From NCBI GenBank assembly GCA_964482235.1, contig CAYZWU010000053.1, forward strand, positions 1 to 35,899: a DNA stretch of 35,899 bases, written 5' to 3'. The DNA comes from CAYZWU01 sp964482235. Lineage in GTDB: Bacteria; Planctomycetota; B15-G4; CAYZWU01. Shown piece after piece: positions 7,958 to 16,458 of this stretch. The position numbers were made by a program, and so were the translations under genes. Within the stretch, counting starts at the first letter, position 1, and the number at the start of each line of letters is the position of its first letter. The notes under the pieces are model-generated. The model was not told where the DNA came from, did no database searches, and was given only the letters and a program-made list of their open reading frames with translations.

Positions 7958-10408
7958 ATGAACAAGCCGATCGTTCAGGCAGTCCTCTTCATCCTTGTTG
8001 CTGCATCGTGGCCCGGCCAGGCCGCCGCGGACGAGCAAAGCCTCTCTCTCCAGACCGGGCACCTCGAGATAGCGATCGACAAGACCGGCCATCTCGAGAA
8101 GCTCATCCACAAGTCGACGGGGATCGACTACCTGGCCAGGGAGCAGCCGGCGCCGCTTTGCAGCATGAAGAGAGAAGGGCGTCTCCATCCCCCAGAGACA
8201 ATGACCTTCGACGTAGCGGCAAAAACGATCACGCTCTCCTTTTCCGGCTGTGCCGTCTCGGCGAGGATCGGATTCCGGGCGACGCCCACGCACGTCGTCT
8301 TCACCGTGAAGGCGATCGATCCCGAGAAAGAGGTGGAGCTGATCCTCTGGGGCCCCTACCCCACCACGATCGGCAAGACGATCGGCGAAACGGTCGGCGT
8401 GGTCCAGGACGACGACTTCGCCCTCGGCATCCAGGCGCTGAATCCGAAGACCCTGGGCGGATACCCGTCTCGGGAAGACGACGTCATGCCGATGTACAGC
8501 ATCTTCGAGGGATCCGACTACTCGGACATCGCCGCGGACAGGAAGGACAAGCAGCTCTACCGCGGCGATACGGCCAGGCGAAGAAAGTTCGGCAGCGTCC
8601 TCCAGGCCTATTGCCGGAACCGCCAAAGCGACCGCGTGATCCCGAACTGGAATCACGACCGCTACCTTGCCCCGGCCTTCGACGACAACGGCGTGATCGG
8701 AAGCAGCATCGCCCTCTTCGGCTGCCCGCCTCGCGAGGCGCTCGACACGATCGGCGCCATCGAGCTGGCCGAGGGGCTTCCCCATCCCGAGATCGACGGC
8801 GTCTGGGGGAAGAAGTCGCCCGGCTCCACGGCCTCCTACCTGATCATCGGCTTCGGCGAGGAGACCATCGACGAGGCGATCGCACTCACGAAAAGGGCCG
8901 GTCTCCGCTACCTCTACCACGGCGGCCCCTTCGAGACGTGGGGCCACTTCGTCCTCAACAGGAAGAGCTTTCCCGGCGGCTGGGCCGGCATGAAAAGGTG
9001 CGTGGACAGGGCAAGGAAGGAGGGGATCTCCCTCGGCCTGCACACCCTATCCAACTTCATCACCACGAACGACCGGTACGTGACTCCCTTCCCCCACGAG
9101 GGCCTGGCCAGGGTGGGAACGGCCCGCCTCGTCGCGGACGTGGACGACTCCTGCAAGGAGATCGTTGTCGACGATCCGTCGTGGTTCAATCAGATGAAGA
9201 ACAACACGCTGCGCACCGTCGTGGTAGGTGAAGAACTGATCCGCTACGGATCGGTCTCCGCCGAGAAGCCGTGGCGCCTGCTGAACTGCACCCGCGGCGC
9301 CTTCGGCACGTACGCTGTGCCGCACCGGGCGGGCGAGGAGATCGGCAAGCTGATCGACCACTCCTACAAAGTCTTCCTGGCCGGCAGGGAGCTCCAGGAA
9401 GAGATGGCGAAACGGATCGCCCGGCTCTTCAACGAAACGGGGCTTTTACAGATCTCCTTCGACGGCCTGGAGGGCTGCTGGGCCGACGGCATGGGCCAGT
9501 ACAGCCGCACCCTCTTCGCGAAGACATGGTTCGACAACCTCTCGGACGAGCTGCGCGGCCGCGTGATCAACGACGCCAGCAATCCGGGTCACTACTTCTG
9601 GCACATCTACACGCGGATGAACTGGGGAGAGCCGTGGTATGCCGGCTTCCGCGAAAGCCAGACGCAGTACCGCCTGAAGAACCAGGCCTTTTACGCTCGA
9701 AACCTCATGCCGGCCATGCTGGGGTGGTTCAACATGACGCCCGAAACCAGCCTGGAGGACGCCGAGTGGCTCCTCGCCCGGGCCGCTGGCTTCCACGCCG
9801 GCTTCTGCCTCTGCACCAGCCCCGGCGTGGTCCGGCAGAACGGCATGGGAGACGCGATCCTCCGCGCCGTGAAGGAGTGGGAAAGAGCGCGGATGGCGCT
9901 CGCCTTCTCGAAGGAGCAGAAGGAGCAACTCAGGGACATCGACAGGGAGTTCCACCTCGAACAGACGAGCGAGAACAGCTGGCACCTCTTCCCAGTCCAC
10001 TCGGTCAAGAGCAGGCAGAAGTTGAAGCGTGGCCCGGGAAAAAAAGCCGAGGCGAGCTTCGAGTTCGACAATCCCTACGACGAGCAGGCCCTCGCGTTCT
10101 CGTTCCGGATCGAGGGCAACGACCTGATCGGCCCTCTCCATCTCGAGATCGACGATGGAAAGGAGGCCTTTCTTCTCCTGTCGCTCCGGGAGAAAAAGGT
10201 GATGCGCAGCACGGGCGATGATACGGCGCAGGTGCTTGATAGCCGCTGGAAGGTCGAAGCGGCAGCGAGCGTGGATCCCGGGAGTCTGCTCGTTCCACCG
10301 GGCAAGCACGTCCTGAAGATCCGCGGCACCCTGTCAGGAGAAGGCGAGGCAATCCTGAAGGCCGAGCTGCGGCTGATGGGCCGGGCCGAGCCGGTCTCTC
10401 CTCGATGA
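7958..10408 (+). CDS. Secreted TIM-barrel glycoside-hydrolase-like protein
   Basis: This is an 816-residue protein with a signal peptide (1 to about 24) behind GGAGGT. An N-terminal beta-sandwich of about 270 residues (LSLQTGHLEIAIDKTG onward) is followed by a barrel-like part: YLIIGFGEETIDEAI, LRYLYHGGP, GISLGLHTLSNFI, then LLQISFDGLEG with Asp502 at the end of a strand, where clan-D-type hydrolases keep a catalytic carboxylate. A small beta insert with CTRGAFGT and HRAGEEIG interrupts the barrel. The C-terminal 150 residues form a beta-rich domain (LHLEIDDGKEAFLLL). I cannot assign a CAZy family. Hydrolysis of a polysaccharide outside the cytoplasm is inferred. It converges on the hybrid kinase gene with five bases between. 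Confidence 0.65.
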   Translation: MNKPIVQAVLFILVAASWPGQAAADEQSLSLQTGHLEIAIDKTGHLEKLIHKSTGIDYLAREQPAPLCSMKREGRLHPPETMTFDVAAKTITLSFSGCAVSARIGFRATPTHVVFTVKAIDPEKEVELILWGPYPTTIGKTIGETVGVVQDDDFALGIQALNPKTLGGYPSREDDVMPMYSIFEGSDYSDIAADRKDKQLYRGDTARRRKFGSVLQAYCRNRQSDRVIPNWNHDRYLAPAFDDNGVIGSSIALFGCPPREALDTIGAIELAEGLPHPEIDGVWGKKSPGSTASYLIIGFGEETIDEAIALTKRAGLRYLYHGGPFETWGHFVLNRKSFPGGWAGMKRCVDRARKEGISLGLHTLSNFITTNDRYVTPFPHEGLARVGTARLVADVDDSCKEIVVDDPSWFNQMKNNTLRTVVVGEELIRYGSVSAEKPWRLLNCTRGAFGTYAVPHRAGEEIGKLIDHSYKVFLAGRELQEEMAKRIARLFNETGLLQISFDGLEGCWADGMGQYSRTLFAKTWFDNLSDELRGRVINDASNPGHYFWHIYTRMNWGEPWYAGFRESQTQYRLKNQAFYARNLMPAMLGWFNMTPETSLEDAEWLLARAAGFHAGFCLCTSPGVVRQNGMGDAILRAVKEWERARMALAFSKEQKEQLRDIDREFHLEQTSENSWHLFPVHSVKSRQKLKRGPGKKAEASFEFDNPYDEQALAFSFRIEGNDLIGPLHLEIDDGKEAFLLLSLREKKVMRSTGDDTAQVLDSRWKVEAAASVDPGSLLVPPGKHVLKIRGTLSGEGEAILKAELRLMGRAEPVSPR

Positions 10409-10413
10409 CCGGA

Positions 10414-12480
10414 TCATCTTGACGCGGCGGCGCACTTCTCGCTTCGCGAGGGGCACCACCTGCTGATCATCGACCTGAAAGCGACGGCCGAAACCGGCTT
10501 GCCGAGGAAGTCGTTCATGCCGGCCGAGCGGCACTTCTCGATCATCTCATCGCCGGCATGCGCCGTGAGTGCAATGACCGGCAACTCCTCGGCGCCCGTT
10601 TCCCTGATCTTCCTCGTTGCCTCGAAGCCGTTCATCTCGGGCATCTCGATATCCATGAAAACGATATCGAACTCCCCCTCCTTCACCGCTTCGAAGGCCT
10701 CGCGACCGTTCCAGGCGATCGTCAGGTCGTGGCCGCCGCGGCTCAGGAACTTCTTGGCCAGATGAACGTTGACCCTGTTGTCCTCGGCAAGAAGAATCCT
10801 GCGCGGCTGCTCCTCCGGAGGACCATCGACCTCGCTCTCCCCGGCAGGAGAGGTCTGACCCGGCTCTACGTGATCCGGAGCAGCCTGTTCGCCCGGCACC
10901 TCCCGTGCCTCGATATCCCCTCCATCGACGCACGCCTTTTCCTCCGGCTCGCGAGAACGCGGCAGAAGGATCTCGAAGGACGTACCCCTGTCCACCTTGC
11001 TCCAAACGTTGACCCGGCCGTTGTGCGCTTCGATGATCTCCTTGACGATGGCCAGGCCGAGCCCCGTGCTCTGCTCGCCCGCCGTACCCGTTCGTGAAAC
11101 CCTGGTGAACCTGTTGAAGAGATGGGCGATCTCCTCTTCCGGAATGCCGATGCCCGAATCGGACACCTTCAGGGCCAGGTGGCTGTCGGAATCCTCGCGG
11201 ATCTCCACCTCGACGGTCCCGTTCTCGCGGGTGTACTTGATCGCGTTGGAGAGGAGGTTGTTCAGAACGCGCATGATGCCGCTCGAGTTGATCGGAATGG
11301 TCGAGTCGCCGCAGCCGTTGACCAGGTTGATGGCCAGGTTCTTCTTCTCCGCCAGGAACTTCATGGCGCTCACGCTGGCCTCGGTGAGCTCCTGGAGAGA
11401 GACGGGCTCCACCGGCATCTCTGTCTCGGTGGACTGGATCTTGCTCAGGTCGAGGATATCGTCCACCAGGTCGAGGAGGAAAGCGCCCGAGCGCCTGATC
11501 TGCTCCAGGTTCTCGCGGTCCTCGTCCGCCAGGTGCTCCTTCTCCAGCATCAGGTCGGTGAAACCCAGCACTCCGTTGAGTGGAGCCTTCAGGTCGTGCG
11601 AGCAGATCGTGACGAGACTGTCCTTGATCTCGTTGAGCTCGCGAAGCTCTCTCACCGCCATCTTCAACCGCCGGCTGATCTGGGTGCGCTCGAAATGGAC
11701 CGTCAACCGGGCCAGCAACTCTTCCCTGACAAAGGGCTTGACGAGGTAGTCCGTGGCACCGGCCTTGAACACCTCCAGCAGCTGCTCGTGGTCGGGGACA
11801 GCCGTCAGGAAGATCACGGGCAGGCTCTGCATGTTCAGCTCCTGCCGGATCTTTCGGCAGAGCTCGCGCCCGTCCATCTCGGGCATCATCAGATCGGTGA
11901 TCACCGCATCGATCTCGTTCATCTGCTTGCAGATCGTCTCGAAGGCCTGCTTTCCGTCGTCCACGGCGATGACGTCGATGCCTTCCCTCTGCAGGGTCTC
12001 GGTGACGATCAACCTCGCCGTGGCGCTGTCGTCGGCCACGAGAGCCTTGAGCCCCTCGAGCCTCCTCTCAGGCCTCACGATCCTGTCGACGGTGGCCGCG
12101 ATGTCCCCTTTCAGAAAGGGCTTCGTGACAAAATCGGCGGCTCCAAGGGAAAAGCCGGTCCTCCGGTCTTCCAGGGTATCGTTGCTCGTCACGAAGACCA
12201 CCGGAACAACGCTCCCGTCGGGCCGCTGGAAGCGTGTCACGTACGGTTCCCGACGGAGCTTCCGGAGCGTCTCGAATCCGTCCAGACGCGGCATCTCCAT
12301 GTCGAGGGTCATGATGTCGGGAGCGGCATCGGCCATGATCCCATCGAGAGCCTCCACCCCGTCCACCATTTCGGTCACCTCGTAGCCGGCTTCTTCCAAC
12401 TCGGCCCGGATGATCCTGCGGACCGTGGCGCTGTCGTCCACGACGAGTGCTCTCATCGGTCGTTCTGTACTTTCAGTCAT
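10414..12480 (-). CDS. Hybrid histidine kinase with three receiver domains (REC-REC-HisKA-HATPase-REC)
   Basis: This is a 688-residue soluble kinase with no membrane segment. Receiver 1 spans about 8-135 (acceptor Asp60), receiver 2 about 145-265 (acceptor Asp196). A short coiled linker leads to the HisKA domain with His295 in SHDLKAP, then HATPase_c with N-box Asn408/Asn412, DSGIGIP at 441-447 and STGLGLAIV at 471-479. An acidic Pro/Glu linker (about 510-560) leads to receiver 3 (acceptor Asp610). It has no sensor domain of its own, so input must come through the N-terminal receivers, perhaps from CheA. It starts 323 bases from cheA on the opposite strand, which suggests a shared regulatory region. 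It could be the output arm of the chemosensory cluster; that link is inference. Confidence 0.93.
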   Translation of the reverse strand: MTESTERPMRALVVDDSATVRRIIRAELEEAGYEVTEMVDGVEALDGIMADAAPDIMTLDMEMPRLDGFETLRKLRREPYVTRFQRPDGSVVPVVFVTSNDTLEDRRTGFSLGAADFVTKPFLKGDIAATVDRIVRPERRLEGLKALVADDSATARLIVTETLQREGIDVIAVDDGKQAFETICKQMNEIDAVITDLMMPEMDGRELCRKIRQELNMQSLPVIFLTAVPDHEQLLEVFKAGATDYLVKPFVREELLARLTVHFERTQISRRLKMAVRELRELNEIKDSLVTICSHDLKAPLNGVLGFTDLMLEKEHLADEDRENLEQIRRSGAFLLDLVDDILDLSKIQSTETEMPVEPVSLQELTEASVSAMKFLAEKKNLAINLVNGCGDSTIPINSSGIMRVLNNLLSNAIKYTRENGTVEVEIREDSDSHLALKVSDSGIGIPEEEIAHLFNRFTRVSRTGTAGEQSTGLGLAIVKEIIEAHNGRVNVWSKVDRGTSFEILLPRSREPEEKACVDGGDIEAREVPGEQAAPDHVEPGQTSPAGESEVDGPPEEQPRRILLAEDNRVNVHLAKKFLSRGGHDLTIAWNGREAFEAVKEGEFDIVFMDIEMPEMNGFEATRKIRETGAEELPVIALTAHAGDEMIEKCRSAGMNDFLGKPVSAVAFRSMISRWCPSRSEKCAAASR

Positions 12481-12803
12481 CCCACCTGCCTCTTTGCCAG
12501 CTGCCCAGGATCGAACCCAGAGTGAATCTGCGGAGTGGACTTCCCCTAGGCAATTCTACCGATTGGATCTATCGGCATATTCGAATGAGGCTTGAAGCAT
12601 TATCTCTCTTTCTCGGTTTCCACTCATCCTGAAGCCTGACCTTTGCCGAAAAGAAAGTGGCGCGGGTAGTAGCATTACTGAGGCGACGGAGTCGCTTTTC
12701 GTACTTCCCGGGTTAACTCATTAATATCGGATAATATATCGCATCTGCCTCTTCGATTCGGGCTCCTGAGCGCTCAAGCGGTGAAAGGTGAGAAGAAAAG
12801 GCC
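12481..12803. other. Divergent intergenic region between hybrid kinase and cheA
   Basis: No gene was found in these 323 bases. Features visible: a short hairpin with a T run at 12683-12699 (listed separately), an AT-rich island at 12718-12740 with -10-like hexamers (GATAAT at 12730, TAATAT at 12732) but no convincing -35 at proper spacing, and a perfect 10-base palindrome TGAGCGCTCA at 12767-12776 just before the cheA start. Promoters for both divergent genes should lie here, but none matches the housekeeping consensus well. Confidence 0.5.
12683..12699 (+). terminator. Short terminator-like hairpin upstream of cheA
   Basis: GCGAC (12683-12687), a three-base loop GGA and GTCGC (12691-12695) are followed by TTTT. 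The stem is only five base pairs. It lies on the cheA-sense strand about 105 bases before the start codon, so it could attenuate transcripts that begin further upstream, or be chance. Confidence 0.25.
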
Positions 12804-14615
12804 ATGACAGCGAATTTCGACGATGAAACCCTTCAGATCTTTCTCGAGGAGGCGCGGGAGCATCTCGAGGGAATCGAGAACGACTTTCTCCTCATCGAGA
12901 AGGCTCAGGATGAGGTGAAGGACGAGCTCCTCAACAAGGTGTTCCGCGCCGTGCACTCGGTCAAGGGGGGCGCCGGCTTCTTCGGCTTCGTGAAGATCAA
13001 GGACCTCTCTCATGCGATGGAAGACGTTCTCGGGCGCATGAGGAAGGGCGAGCTCGATCCGACCGAGGACCTGATCAGCCTCCTGCTGGAGAGCGCCGAT
13101 CTGCTCAGGCAGATGGTGCACGATCCCGAGTCGATGGATGAGATGGAGATCTCACCCCTGACGGACAGGCTCGAGGAGATCTTCTCGAGCGATGCGCCGA
13201 AGCCGGCGATCAGGAACCGGTCCGACTCGATCGACATCGTCGGACCGGACGGGCAGGCCGTTTTCTCCGTAACCACGAAAATGATCAAGGAAGCGAAGAA
13301 ATCGCTTACCGGCGGAGACCACGTCTACCTGCTCGCCTTCGATCGTGACAGGGACATCCGGCAGAAGAGCCGGACGCCGCTGAAGGTGATCTCCGAAACC
13401 TCCGAGCTGGCCACGGTCATCACGAGCAATATCGACGAGGTCGAGACAGGCTCCGGCGAGGAAGAACGCGATCTTCTCTACATCCTCGTGGCCACGGAAA
13501 TGGATACGGGGATGGTGGAGGAGTTCCTGGGAATCGATCGCAGCAGGATTCACCTGATCCCTGCTAACAAGGCGTCTGATCAAGAGGAAACGAGCGCGGC
13601 ACAAGGAAATCCGCCGGAAGAGACCCGGGCTCCGGCTCCCGAAAGGCAGCCCTCCATGCAGGAAGAGGAGAGTGAAGCCGACGGGACCGACGCTGCCGGC
13701 GGCCCCGGTCTCTCCTGCCCCGGCAATGGGAGGAGCGGCCGGCAGGAAGAACGCCGCCAAGGAGAAGGAAGGAAGCATCCGCGTCAACGTCAAGATCATC
13801 GACCAGCTCATGACCCTCGCCGGCGAGCTGGTCCTCGCCAGGAACCAGCTCCTCCAGGGCGTCGGATCGGGATGCATGACGTCGATCGATGCGATCTCGC
13901 AGCGCATGGATCTCGTCACCACCGATCTCCAGGACACGATCATGGCCACGCGCATGCAGTCGATCGGCATCGTCTTCAGGAAGTTCCAGCGCATCGTGCG
14001 CGACCTTTCCATGATCCTCGGAAAGGATGTGAACCTCGTTCTCGCCGGCGAGGACGTCGAGCTGGACAAGACGATCATCGAGGCGATCAGCGACCCCCTG
14101 ATTCACCTGGTGCGAAACGCCCTCGACCACGGCATAGAGATGCCGGAGGAACGGAGAAAGGCCGGCAAGCCTCTCGCCGGCACGCTGGTGCTGAGCGCCC
14201 TCCACAAGGCCGGGCAGGTTCTGATCGAGATCACCGACGACGGCGCCGGAATCGACACGCGCGCCATCCGCCGCAAGGCGAGAGACCTGGGGATCTACAC
14301 GCCCGCTCAGCTCAACGAGATGAGCGACCAGTCCCTGGTTCAGCTCATCTTCAAGGCCGGCTTCTCAACGGCCAGCGAGGTGAGCGACCTGTCGGGACGG
14401 GGTGTGGGAATGGACGTTGTCCACGCGAACCTCTCGAAGCTCAGCGGCGTGATCGACGTGGAGACGAAAAAGGGAAAGGGGACCACAGTGCGGATCACTC
14501 TTCCCCTCTCCCTGGCCATCATCCCCGCCCTGCTGGTTTCCATCGGCGAGGAGCAGTACGCCATCCCGCAGCACAACCTCGTGGAGCTGGTCCGTGTCCC
14601 GCTCCACGAGGCTGA
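12804..14615 (+). CDS. cheA: CheA, N-terminal half (HPt and P2-like domain), frameshifted
   Basis: This frame encodes the phosphotransfer part of a chemotaxis kinase. Residues 1-105 form an HPt (P1) domain with His51 in AVHSVKGGAGF. Residues about 150-255 (FSVTTKMIKEAKK to RIHLIPANK) look like the P2-type regulatory domain seen in many non-enteric CheA proteins. After about residue 290 (near 13690) the frame is a shadow: the real CheA sequence continues in the next frame, while this one stays open by chance to TGA at 14615. Moving into the next frame needs a +1 shift, equivalent to one extra base or two missing bases between about 13660 and 13740. Sequencing error, true mutation or a genuinely split kinase are all possible. 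Confidence 0.8.
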   Translation: MTANFDDETLQIFLEEAREHLEGIENDFLLIEKAQDEVKDELLNKVFRAVHSVKGGAGFFGFVKIKDLSHAMEDVLGRMRKGELDPTEDLISLLLESADLLRQMVHDPESMDEMEISPLTDRLEEIFSSDAPKPAIRNRSDSIDIVGPDGQAVFSVTTKMIKEAKKSLTGGDHVYLLAFDRDRDIRQKSRTPLKVISETSELATVITSNIDEVETGSGEEERDLLYILVATEMDTGMVEEFLGIDRSRIHLIPANKASDQEETSAAQGNPPEETRAPAPERQPSMQEEESEADGTDAAGGPGLSCPGNGRSGRQEERRQGEGRKHPRQRQDHRPAHDPRRRAGPRQEPAPPGRRIGMHDVDRCDLAAHGSRHHRSPGHDHGHAHAVDRHRLQEVPAHRARPFHDPRKGCEPRSRRRGRRAGQDDHRGDQRPPDSPGAKRPRPRHRDAGGTEKGRQASRRHAGAERPPQGRAGSDRDHRRRRRNRHARHPPQGERPGDLHARSAQRDERPVPGSAHLQGRLLNGQRGERPVGTGCGNGRCPREPLEAQRRDRRGDEKGKGDHSADHSSPLPGHHPRPAGFHRRGAVRHPAAQPRGAGPCPAPRG

Positions 14616-15903
14616 CAAGAAGATCGAGCAGATCGGCGGCGCGAGCGTCCTCCGCCTGCGAGGCGAGCTCTTGCCTCTCGTCGACCTTTCGGAGCTTCTC
14701 CTCAGGTCGACCGGTTCCTCCTACAGCGAGGATGGAGAGGCCGAATCCCAGAGGGACGCGATCAACATCGCCGTGGTCGCCGCCGGCGAGTTCCAGTACG
14801 GACTGATCGTCGAGAGCCTTCTCGACTCGGCCGAGATCGTTGTCAAGCCGCTGGGCAAGCACCTCAGGAACTGCCGTGTCTACGCAGGCGCGACGATCCT
14901 CGGCAGCGGGCGGGTCGCCCTGATCCTGGACATCCTGGGCATCAGCCAGGAAGTGTGCGTCAGTTCGCAGACCGCCATCGAGATGGAAAGAAGGGCGGCG
15001 GCGGCAGCCGACGAGGAACAGGACAGCGACGTCCGCACCCTCCTGGTCGTCGAAAACGGTCCGGGGGAGCAGATCGCCCTTCCTCTCGGCCTCGTGGGCC
15101 GGATCGAGAGGATCCATCGCTCCCGGATCAAGAACGTGGCCGGACGAAGAATGATCCGGTACGGCGACGGCAATCTCCCGGTCCTTGCCGTGGAGGACGT
15201 GGCTGAAGTACTGCCGCGAGAAGACACCGATTACGCCTTCGTCATCCAGTTCCGGACCAGGGACAGGGATGCGGGCCTCGTTGTTTCCAGGATCGTCGAC
15301 ATCATCGAGACCGATGCGCCGATGGACAGAGTGACCCTTCGTCAGCGCGGTATCCTCGGATCCCTGGTTGCCCACGACAAGATCACTCTTGTCGTCGATC
15401 CCCAGGAGATCGCCGACCATGTCCTCTTCAACGGGGAGTCGGCCGAAGAAAGAACGAAGTTCGAAGAGAAAAAGTCGCCCGACGTTGAAAGAAAGAGCAC
15501 CGTTCTCGTGGTGGAAGACTCTCCATTCTTCCTCGCGCAGATCAGGAATCTCATTGCCGACGAGGGTTATCAGGTGCTCACGGCGGAAAACGGCTTCGAG
15601 GCCTACTCCGTCCTCGACGGCCGTCCTGACGATGTGGACCTCGTCCTGACGGACATCGAGATGCCCGTGCTCGACGGATTCGGTCTGGCCGAGAAGATCC
15701 GCTCGGACGACCGTCTCCGGTCGATCCCGGTCATCGCCATCACCACGTTGATGGATCAGGAGTCGATGGAGAGAGGAAAATCGGCGGGTTTCGATGAGTA
15801 CATGGTCAAGCTGGACGGAGAGGAGGTGGTGAAACGCTGCAGGCACTACCTCTCGATCGATCCGTCCCTGCGAGCCCGCGAGAGCGTGGCGGACCTGGCA
15901 TAG
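13672..15903 (+). CDS. cheA: CheA, C-terminal half (P3-P4-CheW-like-REC)
   Basis: Counting from GTG 13672 this frame gives 743 residues. An Ala/Pro linker is followed by the P3 dimerisation helices (about 37-95, KIIDQLMTLAGELVLARNQ), a P4 ATP-binding domain (HLVRNALDHGIE at 145-156, DDGAGID at 189-195, SGRGVGMDVV at 241-250), a P5 CheW-like domain (about 275-425), a second CheW-like segment (about 455-585) and a C-terminal receiver (610-730, acceptor Asp661). GGAAGAGGAG just precedes the GTG, so this half could be translated on its own, like a P1-less short CheA. If the frameshift is artefactual, it is simply the rest of one protein starting at 12804. cheW follows after 19 bases. Confidence 0.88.
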   Translation: MKPTGPTLPAAPVSPAPAMGGAAGRKNAAKEKEGSIRVNVKIIDQLMTLAGELVLARNQLLQGVGSGCMTSIDAISQRMDLVTTDLQDTIMATRMQSIGIVFRKFQRIVRDLSMILGKDVNLVLAGEDVELDKTIIEAISDPLIHLVRNALDHGIEMPEERRKAGKPLAGTLVLSALHKAGQVLIEITDDGAGIDTRAIRRKARDLGIYTPAQLNEMSDQSLVQLIFKAGFSTASEVSDLSGRGVGMDVVHANLSKLSGVIDVETKKGKGTTVRITLPLSLAIIPALLVSIGEEQYAIPQHNLVELVRVPLHEADKKIEQIGGASVLRLRGELLPLVDLSELLLRSTGSSYSEDGEAESQRDAINIAVVAAGEFQYGLIVESLLDSAEIVVKPLGKHLRNCRVYAGATILGSGRVALILDILGISQEVCVSSQTAIEMERRAAAAADEEQDSDVRTLLVVENGPGEQIALPLGLVGRIERIHRSRIKNVAGRRMIRYGDGNLPVLAVEDVAEVLPREDTDYAFVIQFRTRDRDAGLVVSRIVDIIETDAPMDRVTLRQRGILGSLVAHDKITLVVDPQEIADHVLFNGESAEERTKFEEKKSPDVERKSTVLVVEDSPFFLAQIRNLIADEGYQVLTAENGFEAYSVLDGRPDDVDLVLTDIEMPVLDGFGLAEKIRSDDRLRSIPVIAITTLMDQESMERGKSAGFDEYMVKLDGEEVVKRCRHYLSIDPSLRARESVADLA

Positions 15904-15922
15904 ATTGCAGGGAGAGGAACTC

Positions 15923-16375
15923 ATGGCGAATTCATGCGGCGTGACCGGCAGGAAGACGAAAGAGTACGCCATCTTCAAGGTGGGCGACATCTCCTGCGGC
16001 CTGGAGATCAGCTCGGTGCGGGAGATCAACAGGAACCTGGACATCACCCGGGTTCGCCTCGCACCCGACTCGGTCCGGGGCGTGGTCAACCTTCGCGGTC
16101 AGATCGTCACCGTTACAGACCTGAGGCGCAAGTTCGGTCTACCTTCCCGCGACTTCGACGAGCGGACGCGCATCATTGTTGTCCGCACCGACGGGGAGGA
16201 CATCGGCCTTCTGGTTGACAGCGTCAGCGACATCATCCCCGTTTCGAGCGACCGGATGGATCAGCCGCCCCCCCACGTGAGGGACGCGGTGGGCAAGTAT
16301 CTCTCGGGGGTCTACAAGATGGAGTACAGGCTTGTGGCCATTCTCGACGTGGACCGGCTCCTCCAGAACGAGTGA
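15923..16375 (+). CDS. cheW: CheW chemotaxis adaptor
   Basis: This 150-residue single CheW domain has the hallmark segments EYAIFKVGDISCGLEISSV near the N-terminus and VRGVVNLRGQIVTVTDLRRKFG in the middle, followed by IIVVRTDGEDIGLLVDSV. It couples the receptor to the CheA kinase. The start at ATG 15923 is preferred over an upstream TTG at 15905 because GGGAGAGG sits at proper distance. It lies 19 bases after cheA and 83 bases before the receptor gene, consistent with a single operon. Confidence 0.93.
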   Translation: MANSCGVTGRKTKEYAIFKVGDISCGLEISSVREINRNLDITRVRLAPDSVRGVVNLRGQIVTVTDLRRKFGLPSRDFDERTRIIVVRTDGEDIGLLVDSVSDIIPVSSDRMDQPPPHVRDAVGKYLSGVYKMEYRLVAILDVDRLLQNE

Positions 16376-16458
16376 GAAACTTCGGCCCGCAAGGGTGTGA
16401 GAAAGAGAGTAAATCTGACAATTCGGATATTCCAGGATATTGATTCGAGGAGAGACAG

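Noticed and set aside
7199..9043. 614-residue minus-strand open frame
   Set aside because: It spans the end of one convincing gene and the start of another on the plus strand and has no recognisable motif.
12658..12675. Sigma-54-like TGGCGCG...GTAGCA upstream of cheA
   Set aside because: The GG and GC elements are 11 bases apart instead of 10 and the -12 box is imperfect.
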